Shown in pieces: positions 45,293 through 55,233 of a stretch of 64,000 nucleotides of DNA. The stretch's first letter is position 1. Each line of letters opens with the position of its first letter. The stretch is from Hemerocallis citrina (lineage: Eukaryota; Streptophyta; Magnoliopsida; Asparagales; Asphodelaceae). The position numbers and the translations under genes were made by a program. The notes under the pieces are model-generated. The model was not told the DNA's origin. It made no database searches and worked only from the letters and a program-made list of their open reading frames with translations. Location: positions 176,882,504-176,946,503 of the forward strand of contig CM030368.1 of assembly GCA_017893485.1 (NCBI GenBank), in the 5' to 3' direction.

Positions 45293-47500
45293 CTAACGAG
45301 GAAAGTACTTGAAAGTATAGGTGATCAACCAGGAACCTGACCAGTTCACTAGAGTCACTAAGCTTCCTGCAGTTCCTTTGATATTGATAGGGAATATCTC
45401 TGACATCATTACCCATGGAACCGCTCCCATTCCAATTGAGAATGATCCTATGTACACTAGGATACCCGAAAGAGCAAGTGCAGGAACCCATTCCATATAA
45501 ATTGCTTGACCCTTCAAATAGAATGATATCCCTGTCAAAAAACAACCTACAAATGTTTCTGATGCCGAAACCATTAGAAGAGGCTTCCTTCCGCTCGCAC
45601 CCACTATTGTTAAGGGTACCTGTATAGTGCCCATTAAAATGTTTCCAAGGTCTCCTGAAGCAAATCCTACAGACACAAAGGTTTCGCTTGCATAGAAGCA
45701 GATAGCGTTGATCCCTCCAAGTTGTTGAAATACCATTAACCCAACTCCCACCAATACAGCTATCCTTTCAGGAGTAAAAGGAAATGCACGCCATCCATAT
45801 CTATTGATGAGCTCGACACCATCGGTGCAAACAAGTTTTCCATCGGGGTCGAGAATGATTAAGGAAGGAATGCCTTCAATCTGATCCTCATCTGAAGAAA
45901 CAAAGACGACTTCGAATTTGGAACCCTTATCCTTCAACTGATGGTAGACAGAGGCTAATACAGGAGTGAAGCTCTCACATTTAGAATACCAATTTGCACC
46001 AAAGTACAACCCAATTGTATTTCCTTCAGTCTCCTTAACACTGACCAATTCTCCATTTTCTATGACAACTGAAATGGGTTGTGCTTCCTTGGAGATCTGC
46101 ATCTCAGTGAAGAAGGCAATGACTTCATTCAGTTTTCCCCAGTGTGCATTAGAGAGAGCATTTTCTTGTTCCCGCACCAGTGCTCCTCCATAAACACTGC
46201 AGGCAGTTAATCCCACTGCCCTACCATAAAACTCAAAGTCTGCATGTACCTGTTTTGCAAGCTCCCTAGTAGATAGAAGTACCAACACTGTAGGACTTCT
46301 TCCATGACCTGTCTTCCTTGAATCTTTGAAAGGTCCATGTGTTAGAGACTCTAATAACGGCAACACAAATGCCAATGTTTTACCCTGACCGGTGCGAGCT
46401 CGCCCAACCAAATCAAACCCATCAAAAACCAACTGATCATCATGTACTAAAGAACAACACACTAAGCTTCTCAGCTTCGGGTACCAACTTCCTCCTGGAT
46501 CAAAAATGAAGAACATTGCAAGAAAATAGAGCTTTGCAAAGATGAAGTGTCCACCAATTGAATTGATTTGTTCAACCATATACAATCCCAACCTCTTCTT
46601 TGGAACATCAGGACCAAAGTTCGTCTTCATCAGTGAATGATTTGGTGATTTTTCTCGATGAGAAGATGAGTGATTCAATGACCCCTTATCACCAGCAACG
46701 CTACTTTCAACATCAACTTTATTTTGAAACTCATGAGTTGTGACCGAATTCTCTTCCTTTTCTTGTTCTTGCATTTCATCAAACACACTAGACGTCTTCT
46801 CACCATTATAATCTTCAACATACTCTATACAAATGAAGTATAGTGGTGCCAAACCCAATTTAAATCTTCCGCTAGAGAAACAACTAGGACACAAATCACA
46901 ATCGAATACCTTGTTGCTCTTGTATCGTTTATAGAAACAATCAGCGAGACAAACATTACACTCATACTCCTCAAAATTTACCGTACCATAGAGTTCAAAA
47001 TTTCTTCCACTAACCATCTGATCTCTACTCTTTTGATAAGAACCCAATTTTGGTTCCATAGAAAATCGATCAAGATCAAGGTTGGGAATTTGCTTACCAA
47101 AAAATTTGACTGGCGAAATCTCCTCTGATGGTTCTTGATTAGACCTGAACTCCCCCATTCGTTGAGTCAACAGCTGCAACTGCGTCAATATCAAAGGAAT
47201 TTGGGAGACTTGCGAAGCCATTTCCTTCAACTGATTCTCCATACTAACTACTCGATCATTCAAGAACTGATAGCTTCGCTGCCACTCCAGATCTGGAGCA
47301 AAACCAAGGATTCCATCATCAACTGGATCTTGAGGGCCTTCTTCTTCACCCGCAGCCAGAGAATCGATCGGATCTTGAGGCCCTTCTTCTTCACCCGCAG
47401 CCAGAGAATCGATCGGATCTTGAGGCCCTTCTTCTTCACCCGCAGCCAGAGAATCGATCGGCTCTGATACCAATTGATGCACTCGATTTCGCATCGCCAT
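45293..47500 (-). CDS. Chimeric ORF: gag-like N-terminus + SWI3-like + DEAD-box helicase + nucleoredoxin + ERD6-like transporter pieces
   Basis: This is a 735-codon frame from ATG 47500 (inside the 5' LTR) to TAG 45293. Residues 7-14 are encoded across the primer site. A 15-aa repeat (PIDSLAAGEEEGPQD) occurs three times at 14-58, followed by a gag-like coiled segment (~70-115). Residues ~175-215 form a ZZ-type zinc segment (CNVC..CDLCPSCF) as in SWI3 proteins. Residues ~357-445 match a plant DEAD-box helicase with the P-loop ARTGQGKT and STRELAKQV but stop before DEAD. Residues ~452-579 are a nucleoredoxin module in which the WCPPC site reads WYSKC. Residues ~581-735 are an ERD6-like sugar transporter half (GRKPLL, PWVMMSEIFP, KGTAGSLVTLVNW) with membrane segments. 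No introns remain. No part looks catalytically complete; a cellular role is unknown. Confidence 0.9.
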   Translation of the reverse strand: MAMRNRVHQLVSEPIDSLAAGEEEGPQDPIDSLAAGEEEGPQDPIDSLAAGEEEGPQDPVDDGILGFAPDLEWQRSYQFLNDRVVSMENQLKEMASQVSQIPLILTQLQLLTQRMGEFRSNQEPSEEISPVKFFGKQIPNLDLDRFSMEPKLGSYQKSRDQMVSGRNFELYGTVNFEEYECNVCLADCFYKRYKSNKVFDCDLCPSCFSSGRFKLGLAPLYFICIEYVEDYNGEKTSSVFDEMQEQEKEENSVTTHEFQNKVDVESSVAGDKGSLNHSSSHREKSPNHSLMKTNFGPDVPKKRLGLYMVEQINSIGGHFIFAKLYFLAMFFIFDPGGSWYPKLRSLVCCSLVHDDQLVFDGFDLVGRARTGQGKTLAFVLPLLESLTHGPFKDSRKTGHGRSPTVLVLLSTRELAKQVHADFEFYGRAVGLTACSVYGGALVREQENALSNAHWGKLNEVIAFFTEMQISKEAQPISVVIENGELVSVKETEGNTIGLYFGANWYSKCESFTPVLASVYHQLKDKGSKFEVVFVSSDEDQIEGIPSLIILDPDGKLVCTDGVELINRYGWRAFPFTPERIAVLVGVGLMVFQQLGGINAICFYASETFVSVGFASGDLGNILMGTIQVPLTIVGASGRKPLLMVSASETFVGCFLTGISFYLKGQAIYMEWVPALALSGILVYIGSFSIGMGAVPWVMMSEIFPINIKGTAGSLVTLVNWSGSWLITYTFKYFPR

Positions 47501-47695
47501 TAAAGAACTCAAATAGAACTCAAGAACGGTGAATTAGAGAGGGAACGAAAAAGAAGAGAGCTTGGGTTTGAGAGAAAAGCTCCAAGATGGAAGGAGAAGA
47601 AGAATCAAGAACAAGAAGAAGATAACAGAGAGAGGAGAAGAGATAGAAAGGATTTCCCAATTATTCAGACATAGCTCATAACTGAGCTGCCTACT

Positions 47696-47706
47696 TGTAT
47701 TTATAA
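47696..47706 (-). promoter_or_regulatory. TATA box in the 5' LTR of the chimeric retrotransposon
   Basis: The minus strand reads CATTATAAATACAAG. It lies about 200 bases upstream of the ATG at 47500 and would start transcription within the LTR. Confidence 0.6.
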
Positions 47707-49178
47707 TGTTTCATTACACGTGCTTGACATGTACATTTACTCTTTTACACATCAGTCCCTATACTTCCATTTATTTACTTCCCTAACCATTCGGGTGTGT
47801 ATCACCCTTAGTCCTTAATCCAATCCGTGCAACGCACGTGTTGGGTAATGGACTAATTTTGGTAAATATTTTCGAAGGTGGGCCAGTTTGGTAAATATTT
47901 TCGAAAGTGGATCAGTTTGGCAATTATTTTCTTTTTACCCTTTTCATTATCCTTCAATTTTTCCACGTGCACAGCACGTGTATGATACTAGTATATATAA
48001 ATAAATAACGAAACAGAGAGAGAGACAGAGTCTGTCCCCTCTATTGCGTGAATTGCGTGAAGAACGAAAAGAAAAGGTGGCTCGTGGTTCAAGGAAGAAG
48101 GGAGAGAGAAAAGGGCAGGCGTGAGTGCGTTCTTGCTGTTGGCTGTGCACTTCGAAACAGAAGACGCACAGGAGCCTGCTGACCTGGCACAGAAAACGAC
48201 AGGGACACGTGTGCAGGTGGCTCAGACTCGACGTGACAGACGCGACAGCTCCGCTGACGTGGCGGATCGATCTGACGTGGCGGGTGACGTGGCTTGGCTC
48301 GGTTTTCGAGACAGAAACGGAAAAGAAGAAGAGACAGAAAAGGGTTACTGTTCAGCACAGTTTTCGAGACTTCGTTTGCAGATTTTTTTAATTTTTTTTT
48401 TTTCTCTCTCTCTAATTTTTATTATGCAATCCAAAATAATTTTTGTTAATTGTAAATTTATTATGAACTAAATTTATTTTTCTAGAACTTTGATGTAGCA
48501 TAGTTTTAAAAACACAAATTTTAATTCCTTATTATTTTTCTATTTTTTCATGGTTGTGTATTTAATTTTTGTGCTTAATGCTTACAATTATTTGGCCAAT
48601 TTTTTGTATGATTATTGGATCATGGAGAGACCAAGAGGTAATTTGTGATTTAGAACAATAAAAATTGAACACCATTGATTGAGCGAAATTAGAGATAATT
48701 TACCGCGATTGATGTGACCGTTAAGAAATCCATAGAACTTAATGAGTTTTCGAATAATTAAATTTGCATAGAGATATGACAAACTGTTAGTTGGAGATAT
48801 TTTTGGTGTTGTTCGAGAGAAAGCATTGAATAATTTGGAGATTTTGGTCTACAACTTGGAAAAATAATATTTTTATTCTTATGGAATTATAAATTGTGTG
48901 GGATTAACTAGGTGAAGTCAAAAGCCCTAAAATTAATTTTGCCATTAACAAATTACAAAAATTTCACATCCCGCTCCCTCTTAATTAATTTAGTTGGTTA
49001 TCTTTAGATTAATTTAATTTAGTAGCTTTCTTTATTAATTTCGATCTTCCAAATAGTGATTTATCTAGTAATATCAGTACTCAATAAAATAATTAGTCCC
49101 TGTGGGTTCAACACTCTATTCACTTAACTATACTACTTGTTGCGATTTTGTACACTTGCAAATAATCACATCATCGAG

Positions 49179-49640
49179 CAAGCGCTCGGCACCGTAGAGA
49201 GCGACATACAGGGAAACCCGAGAAGTAAGTAAGGAACACTCACACTTACAAGGCAAAACACTTGAACCCTTACCAGTACGGCCCCTTGAGAAAAACGAAG
49301 GAAACACGAGTTTGTGATCTCTTGAGCGAAAGTCTCCCGGTCCCTCGGACGAGCAAGGTTCTCCACAACTTTCCGAGCCATGTCCGACTCCATGACGGAA
49401 CCAAGATCCAGTCTGGTTCGGGGAGCCCCACAACCTTATCGTCGGTCCTCAACAACCTATCGCCCGGTCGACCGCTCAGAGCCTTCTCCGAGCCACGAAT
49501 CTCCAAAGCCTTGGGGTTTTTAGACAAGTGCTCCAAGATAGGTGTCTCGATTTTCCTTTTACCCTTGCGATCAACTATCGATGCCTCCCCAGGCTCCGAT
49601 GCTAGGGCAATCGTCTCACCCGCACATGCTAAGAAAATCA
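49179..49640 (-). pseudogene. Antisense unit 3 of copy C, exons 2-3 upstream part
   Basis: The minus strand shows a frame-shifted exon 2: WILVPSW..KVVENLARPRDRETFAQ, parallel to VPNW..VKHLATPKDRAALK of copy A. An apparent donor GTAAGGGTTC lies near 49276. Downstream of it YGAERLL joins the coiled coil at 44361 once the solo LTR is removed. Several frameshifts. Confidence 0.65.
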
Positions 49641-50853
49641 GATATCAGATAAAGCAATATACCAATACAATAAGACGAAAGCAAAAGAACTTACACAAGC
49701 CAACAAAACTTAGACCAGCGTCGAGCAATCTCTCCTCTGACATTTGCGGCCAGTCGACACTAGCGCCATTCTCGAAGCGTCTCTGAAACTCGACGCTCTC
49801 CTCCGAGTTCAGGTCATAAGATGTCAGAGCATCCTTCTTCGACGGGCTATCATACGACCATTTGGTGGGGATGTCCCACGGTTCAGTACCTCGGACGATA
49901 AAGTATTTCTTCTTCCAACCGTTGATAGAATCGGGATGGTTGTGCACCACTTGGTACCCCCAACGCGGCGAGATATACCAGCGATAAGGGTGATTGGGCA
50001 GTGCTCTAAAGCCTAAACACGTCTAAAATATTTGAGGCAAAGAGGAACCCTTCTCTCGCGACAGACCACGATGAAGCTGGTCGACTGCTTCTGTGAGTTC
50101 AGCTCATACTACATGTGGCTCATGCCCACCCAGTTCAACACCTCCTTTATAAAAGGATGAAGGGAAAGACGCAGGCCCGAGTGGAACATGTCGAAATTAA
50201 TTATACACAACAGCCTAGAAAGATTGGCATTTTGACGAAGGACGGGGTGCGGAAGCATCAACTCGAATTAGGGAGGGATACGATAAACCGCCTGAAGCAA
50301 GTTTATTAGCAGCCAAGATGCTTTTCGTCTTATCCACATCTACTACCGTCCTACTCGATGAAGGTAGAACACTGAAGCCATGCTCATCCCTCTGATCCTT
50401 AGGATATCTTCGGATAGCCTCTGTACGCTGGAGTGCTTGGTCAAGGGGGAGCTGAATCCCCTCCGGCATCGACGATCCTAGTCTACATGGAGCCACAACC
50501 GACAGGATCTCAAATTCTGGCGCCGCCTCTTCAAGATCGCCCACAGGTCTCTCCTCACTCCCACCGACCGATCTTCACCCCCCTGATCACCTCCACCCTC
50601 CGATGCGTGGGGTGATTCTCGATTATCCTTCACTAAATTATTCCCGACCTCACCGGTTTTAGTCTCTTTATCTACTCGACCATGACCCTCTCCCTCAGAA
50701 CCAGAGGTTCCTTCGATATCCACGTTCGGCTCTGGCAAAATCTTTTGTATTGACTTAGAATTCAGAGGTTCGCTTCTCCGCAAAGAGGGCCATGGATAAC
50801 TCGCCTCGCGAAGAGCTACCCCCTGATCCATTGTCGTCGCCAGAAGAGCTTGA
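49641..50853 (-). pseudogene. Antisense unit 3 of copy C, exon 1 with PF04195-like domain
   Basis: The minus strand has HNHPDSINGWKKKYFIVRG..IPTKW, the same block as ENPDSIKGWKEKYFILRG in copy A, followed by an acidic segment and SEERLLDAGLSF. An intron donor GTAAGTTC lies near 49692. Upstream pieces (LHPFIKEVLNWVG-like near 50130-50160, and a Glu/Ser/Gly-rich N-terminus to 50853) complete exon 1, with several stops and frameshifts. A TRIM cuts it near the N-terminus. Confidence 0.75.
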
Positions 50854-51246
50854 TGTAATGCCCCGACCCCAAATTCAGACAATTTATTTATTTATTAGTA
50901 CAACTGCCCACCACATGATGCCTCCCAAAAGGTGGTTAACCAATTACATGACTCTTGATCATAGACAATATTATTTATTATTAATTAATCATGTAAATCC
51001 TTCGATGTGGGATCAAATAACCCCACACCCTGACTCATCTCACACGTACTGCACACAGCCCCCCCCCCCCCAAGCCCCATGCCACGTGAATAGCAAGCAC
51101 GGGCTGCCCCCCTCATTCCTCCTTCTCTCTGACGACGTCAGCAAGGAAGAGAGGACCCGGGCCCCACACCTGCCACATCACCCATCCGACAGCAGCAGCA
51201 ACCCCATCTCATCTCTTTTTTAATTAAATCCCCATTATTACAATCT

Positions 51247-51297
<51 letters not shown>

Positions 51298-51960
51298 CAT
51301 ACTTACACTATATTATACTAGTATTATACCTCCAAGAAATACGGGGTGTTACATACACCCCCCTAAGAATTCAGCGTCCTCGCTGAGTACAGGGCATGCA
51401 ACCTAGTGCAGTATCTTATTTCTAGCCGATGTGGAGTGGGGTACCCTGATTCAGCTAATTCTAGCGTACTGTCCCTGGCCACACTGCCAGCGTACTGACC
51501 CTAGCTCCCTTCAGGCATACATCTCACCCACTCTTACCCACACTTGGTGTCAAAAGTTGGCTCTGATACCATTTGTAATGCCCCCACCCCAAACTCAGAC
51601 AATTTATTTATTTATTAGTACAACTGCTCACCACATGCTACCTCTCAAATTGTGGTTATCCAATAGGTGACTCTTGATCATAGACAATATTATTTATTAT
51701 TAATTAATCATGTAAATCATCCGATGTGGGGTCAAATAACCCCACACCCTGACTCTTCTCGTATGTGCTACACACACCCCCCTGGGCCCCATGACACGTG
51801 GACAACAAGCACAGGCTGCCCCCTCCTTCCTCCTTCTCTCTGACAACGTCAGCAAGGAAAAGAGAAGCCGAGCCCCATACCTGCCACGTCACCTACGTGA
51901 CAGCAGCAGCAACCCCATCTCATCTCATTTTTAATTAAATCCCATTATTGCAATCTTGCC

Positions 51961-52008
<48 letters not shown>

Positions 52009-52064
52009 CATACTTACACTATATTATACTAGTATTATACCTTCAAGAAATACGAGGTGTTACA
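50854..52064 (-). mobile_element. TRIM-like element 3
   Basis: The LTRs are 50854-51353 (500 bp) and 51574-52064 (491 bp), each with a (TA)n tract near the right end; the internal region is 220 bp. The target duplication CTTGA is perfect (50849-50853 and 52065-52069). Minus-strand primer site TGGTATCAGAGCCAAC is at about 51556-51571. The tract TTAGGGGGGTGTA abuts the left LTR. The LTRs differ at many positions, so it is older than TRIM 2. Confidence 0.93.
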
Positions 52065-52353
52065 CTTGAGCTCCCAAATTCTATGGTCAACATATCCAGA
52101 ATTACAATCGTGACTAGAGGAGTCCCGGGTATAAAGAAGGTAACCCCTCACAGTGATAAAGGGAGGGGGCAAATTTATAGAGACTGACTGATTCCAAAAC
52201 CATCGACACATGCCGTCCCCTCGAATTCCGTGAGCGACAGTCATTCGAATGACCACCGTCACGTGTCGACTCCTCAAGATCCAAAAAGTATGATGTGGTA
52301 AGAAACAATGTGGACAGAAGGTTTAATGCCCCCGTCTCACTGACCAACACAAG
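52065..52353 (-). promoter_or_regulatory. 5' flank and TATA box of antisense unit 3
   Basis: The minus strand reads CTCTATAAATTTGCCC with the TATA box at 52173-52180, comparable to ACTATAAATCTTCACC before the copy B gene (56417-56424). Further upstream it has CGACACGTGACGGTGG. It is cut by the LARD-family LTR at 52354. Confidence 0.55.
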
Positions 52354-53011
52354 TGTAACACCCCACAAAATTGAGTTATGCACACGTATTTTGTATTGTT
52401 ACGAGTAATATTCGTAACGTATTTTTACGTATTTTATATTCTGATTATTTATACATTTTCCTCCAACTCAAACATTTTATTTCAATCTTTGTGTTTTACG
52501 TATATTGTACGTTCTTTCAATACACGTGTCGATTTCGTATATTCTCTATTACGGGTAATATCTGTAATATTATTAAATATACATGTTTTGTATTTTGACT
52601 GTCTTTCGTTCTCTCAAATTAATTTTAAATATTTAGCACGTGCATTGCACGTAAAATTTTATGTGTTTCAGTCCCTAAAATTTTCCAAAGTGATGTACAT
52701 TTTTATTCTCATTTTATTTGTTACAAATGTATTATTTATTTTTCTACTAAAATCCATAGGCTTAAAGTGTATTTTAAAGTCCACTAAGAAAATTAATTGA
52801 AAGAGAGCCCCATGATTTTATTCTACACTTTAAATGTACACTTTTTAACCCTACACACTTGTCATGTAACAAACACATACAAATAAATTATAAATATATA
52901 ATTAAAGAAATGAGAAGGGTGTGCACATGGGGTGCACGTGCATGTGTGTGCAACCTAAAGAGTTGGCCGGCCAAGGAAGAAGTAGAGGAAATGGCTTTGT
53001 GAAGTGGGTAT
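52354..53011 (+). mobile_element. LARD-family LTR, 5' part, cut by Tat copy B
   Basis: It starts TGTAACACCCCACAAAATTG and aligns with the reverse complement of the LARD LTR end (30702 downward). Shared blocks are CGTATATTGTACG, the CACGTGCATTGCACGT core and GTTGGCCGGC. Orientation is opposite to the other LARD LTRs here. The rest must lie beyond copy B, to the right of the window. Confidence 0.82.
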
Positions 53012-53601
53012 TGTTACCGCTGATTTCGGTGTGGGGGTAAACAGATAGAATTTGTGAGTCCGAGAAAAACCTGAACAGTTGACTCAGCCTTCTTGCTCCT
53101 GCCGCTACCTGCAAGGAAGCGCGAAACACCGGGGTTGATTCCGGCGACACACCCTCCGACGCTCTTGTCAGTAATCAGAAGAGATTAAGAAAGAGCTTAA
53201 AGTGGTGAAAAAGTGATTAACCTGGTCATGCAGGCAGAGGGGTTGTATTTATAGTCGCCAGGGGAGTTGTTTAAGGGCCTGATTTCCTGTGTAACGGCCG
53301 GGAGTGAAATCCTCAGTCTGTTTAGGAAACTAACTCCTTGATTCCCGGTGAGAACAAATCAGGCCCGTTGATTGGGTCAAATCAGTGGCCCTGATTTGTC
53401 TCTTGCTAGTCTGGGCTCGCTTCGGGTCGGGACCCGTGCCCAATTGGAGCGGACCCGTTGGTGGGTTATTGGATCTGTGAGAAGGAGATTCAGAACCCGC
53501 TTTGGACCCGCTTGTATGTGAAATTACCTTTTTACCCCCGAGCTTCGAGATTCGTGCCCAACCTGGACGGTTCCGATTTAACCCCATTTTTAGCCATATC
53601 A
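53012..53601 (-). repeat. 3' LTR of copy B
   Basis: Plus-strand ends TGTTACCGCTGATTTCGG and TTTTTAGCCATATCA, collinear with the copy A LTR. The minus-strand polypurine tract AGGAGTGGGGGGCTCG abuts it (53602-53617). Confidence 0.9.
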
Positions 53602-54004
53602 CGAGCCCCCCACTCCTAAAGACTGAGCGTGATCAGCCTTTGAGGAGTAGTTTGACTGTTTTGGTGGCTAGCGGAGTTGTATCGGAGTCCATGTGGAGGA
53701 CTTAGGATCTTGAAGGGGGTAGTGAGGTAACTTTTTGATGCCATGTGCTGTTTCCTAGCCATATCGAGTATTTGGCGTCTTTCATCTATTTTTTTCGGAT
53801 TATTTATTTAATTTTGCGATGTGTTTACTAATCGTTTGGGGGGCCTTAACAGTGCATTCTGGGCAATAATTGTTCGTTCAGGGGCCCAAAAATATACCCC
53901 CGAATTTTCAATTATTTTCTAGAATTTTTAGTTAAATTTCCCGAATTTTTAGTTCGCAATTTTTAAATAAATAAAGCGATTTAAATAAATAAAAAACAAT
54001 TTTT
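53602..54004. other. Non-coding region next to the 3' LTR of copy B
   Basis: Polypurine tract, then an AT-rich stretch with AATTTTTAGTT repeats (53900-53960). No gene seen. Confidence 0.6.
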
Positions 54005-55085
54005 AATACTGATTTATGGCGTGGCACAATCTGGACCTCTGATCATCGTCGAGCGTGATTTTCTGAGAGATCTGACGGTCTCCATCGCTCGGCATCTTTT
54101 TTCTCCGTTTACGAGCTCGGAATGGCACTTGCTCGGCTGCCGACCGGAGACCAGGGGGTTCGGCGTTCCGAGCGACGTGGCGCAATCTGAGCCATCGGAT
54201 GGCGGCGCGTTTCCCAAGAAAATGCTATCTTGTCTTTTAGTGCACGTGGCGCAATCTGGATCGTTCATCATTAGAAGCACGAATTTCTGAGAGATCCAAC
54301 GGTCGTAGTGGCTCGGTGTCTTTTTTCTCCGTTTGCGAGCTCGGAAAGACAATTGCTCTGCAGCCGACCGAAGGCAGGGGGTTTCGGCTGTCCGGACGAC
54401 GTGGCGCAATCTGAACCGTTGGATGACGATGTGCATCTCGAGACGGGCACATTTCTCAAGAAAACACTATCTTGTCGTTTTGTGTCCTCGGCGAGATCTG
54501 GGCCGTCTGATTGAGATCATGCGCGAAAGTTAAGGAGAAAGTGTGTTTTCTCCGTTTGCGAGCTCGGAAAGGCACTTGCTCGGCAGCCGACCGAAGGCAT
54601 GGGGTTTCGGCAGGACGAGCGACGTGGTGCAGTCTGAGCCATTGGATGACGACGCGCATCTCAAGACGGGCACATTTCTCAAGAAAACACTATCTTGTCG
54701 TTTAGTGTCCTCGGCGAGATCTGGGCCGTCTGATTGAGATCATGCGCGAAAGTTGAAGAGAAAGTGTGTTTTCTCCGTTAGCCAGCTCAGAAAGGCACTT
54801 GCTCGGCAGCCGACCGAAGGCATGGGGTTTCGGCAGGACGAGCGACGTGGCGCAGTCTGAGCCATTGGATGACGACGCGCATCTCAAGACGGGCACATTT
54901 CTCAAGAAAACACTATCTTGTCATTTAGTGTCCTCGGTGAGATCTGGGCCGTCTGATTGAAATCATGCGCGAAAGTTGAGGAGAAAGTGTGTTTTCTCCG
55001 TTAGCCAGCTCGGAAAGGCACTTGCTCGGCAGCCGACCGAAGGCATGGGGTTTCGGCAGGACGAGCGACGTGGCGTAATCCGTCT
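54005..55085. repeat. ~223-bp tandem repeat of copy B
   Basis: About five units, the last three nearly identical (anchors ATCATGCGCGAAAGTT near 54516, 54739 and 54962). Each holds ACACTATCTTGTCGTTTAGT, an inverted repeat around CTTGTC, and GAGAAAGTGTGTTTTCTC, another short hairpin. Single diverged modules occur at 55975-56240, 60785-61080 and in copy A near 3865-3990. The 64-90-aa ORFs are artefacts. Confidence 0.88.
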
Positions 55086-55233
55086 CGAGGCGATCCTGTT
55101 CCCAAGGACATTAATGGTGCTCCGGGGTTTGTGCGGCGTTCCACCTTCTCCAGGTCATTAAGGATAACTCCTTCAATTAATTCGTGGCGTTTCAACTTCC
55201 GAGGGTCATAATGGCTGGTTCTTGGAGGTTAGG

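Larger units (their letters stand above)
44927..47804 (-). mobile_element. Young LTR retrotransposon carrying captured host gene fragments
   Basis: The LTRs 44927-45256 and 47475-47804 (330 bp each) differ at about one base. The target duplication CCCTT is perfect (44922-44926 and 47805-47809). On the minus strand the primer site TGGTATCAGAGCC (47460-47472) and polypurine tract AAGGGGGGAGGAAT (45257-45270) sit at the LTRs. The 2,218-bp interior holds one chimeric ORF and no protease, RT or integrase, so mobility must have been supplied in trans. The maize Bs1 element is the known precedent for this design. Confidence 0.95.
44898..47991 (+). mobile_element. Mini-Helitron split by an LTR retrotransposon
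   Basis: It starts TCTCTACTACTATAATGGGA after an A. It ends with CACGTGC-ACA-GCACGTG, a short spacer and CTAG before a T. Without the insert it is about 210 bp. It is a close relative of 15665-15901. Confidence 0.87.
44362..49173 (+). mobile_element. Solo LTR of a gypsy-like element, hosting a Helitron and a retrotransposon
   Basis: The ends are TGATGTGTCTAAATTTTATA and TTGCAAATAATCACATCA, with a perfect target duplication TCGAG (44357-44361 and 49174-49178). Its own sequence is about 1.7 kb (44362-44897 and 47992-49173). The right part has a GC-rich block with TGACGTGGC repeats (48170-48300) and a CCCTGTGGGTTCAACACTC block near the end. The strand is inferred from that typical LTR 3' end. 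Confidence 0.78.
15943..52353 (+). mobile_element. Old Tat-lineage retrotransposon, copy C, split by nested insertions
   Basis: The pieces of one plus-strand Tat element are 15943-17652 (LTR, gag), 21170-21593 (gag), 30703-33835 (pol), 33950-34530 (tandem repeat), then antisense gene units on the minus strand up to 52353. Other elements fill the gaps. No 3' LTR is seen; it may lie beyond the right edge, past the LARD-family LTR at 52354. Treating all antisense units as one element is an inference from order and orientation. Confidence 0.75.

Noticed and set aside
45293..47512. Host genes for a helicase, nucleoredoxin or sugar transporter
   Set aside because: Each is a fragment missing key parts (no DEAD motif, altered CPPC site, half a transporter), and all lie between LTRs in one frame.
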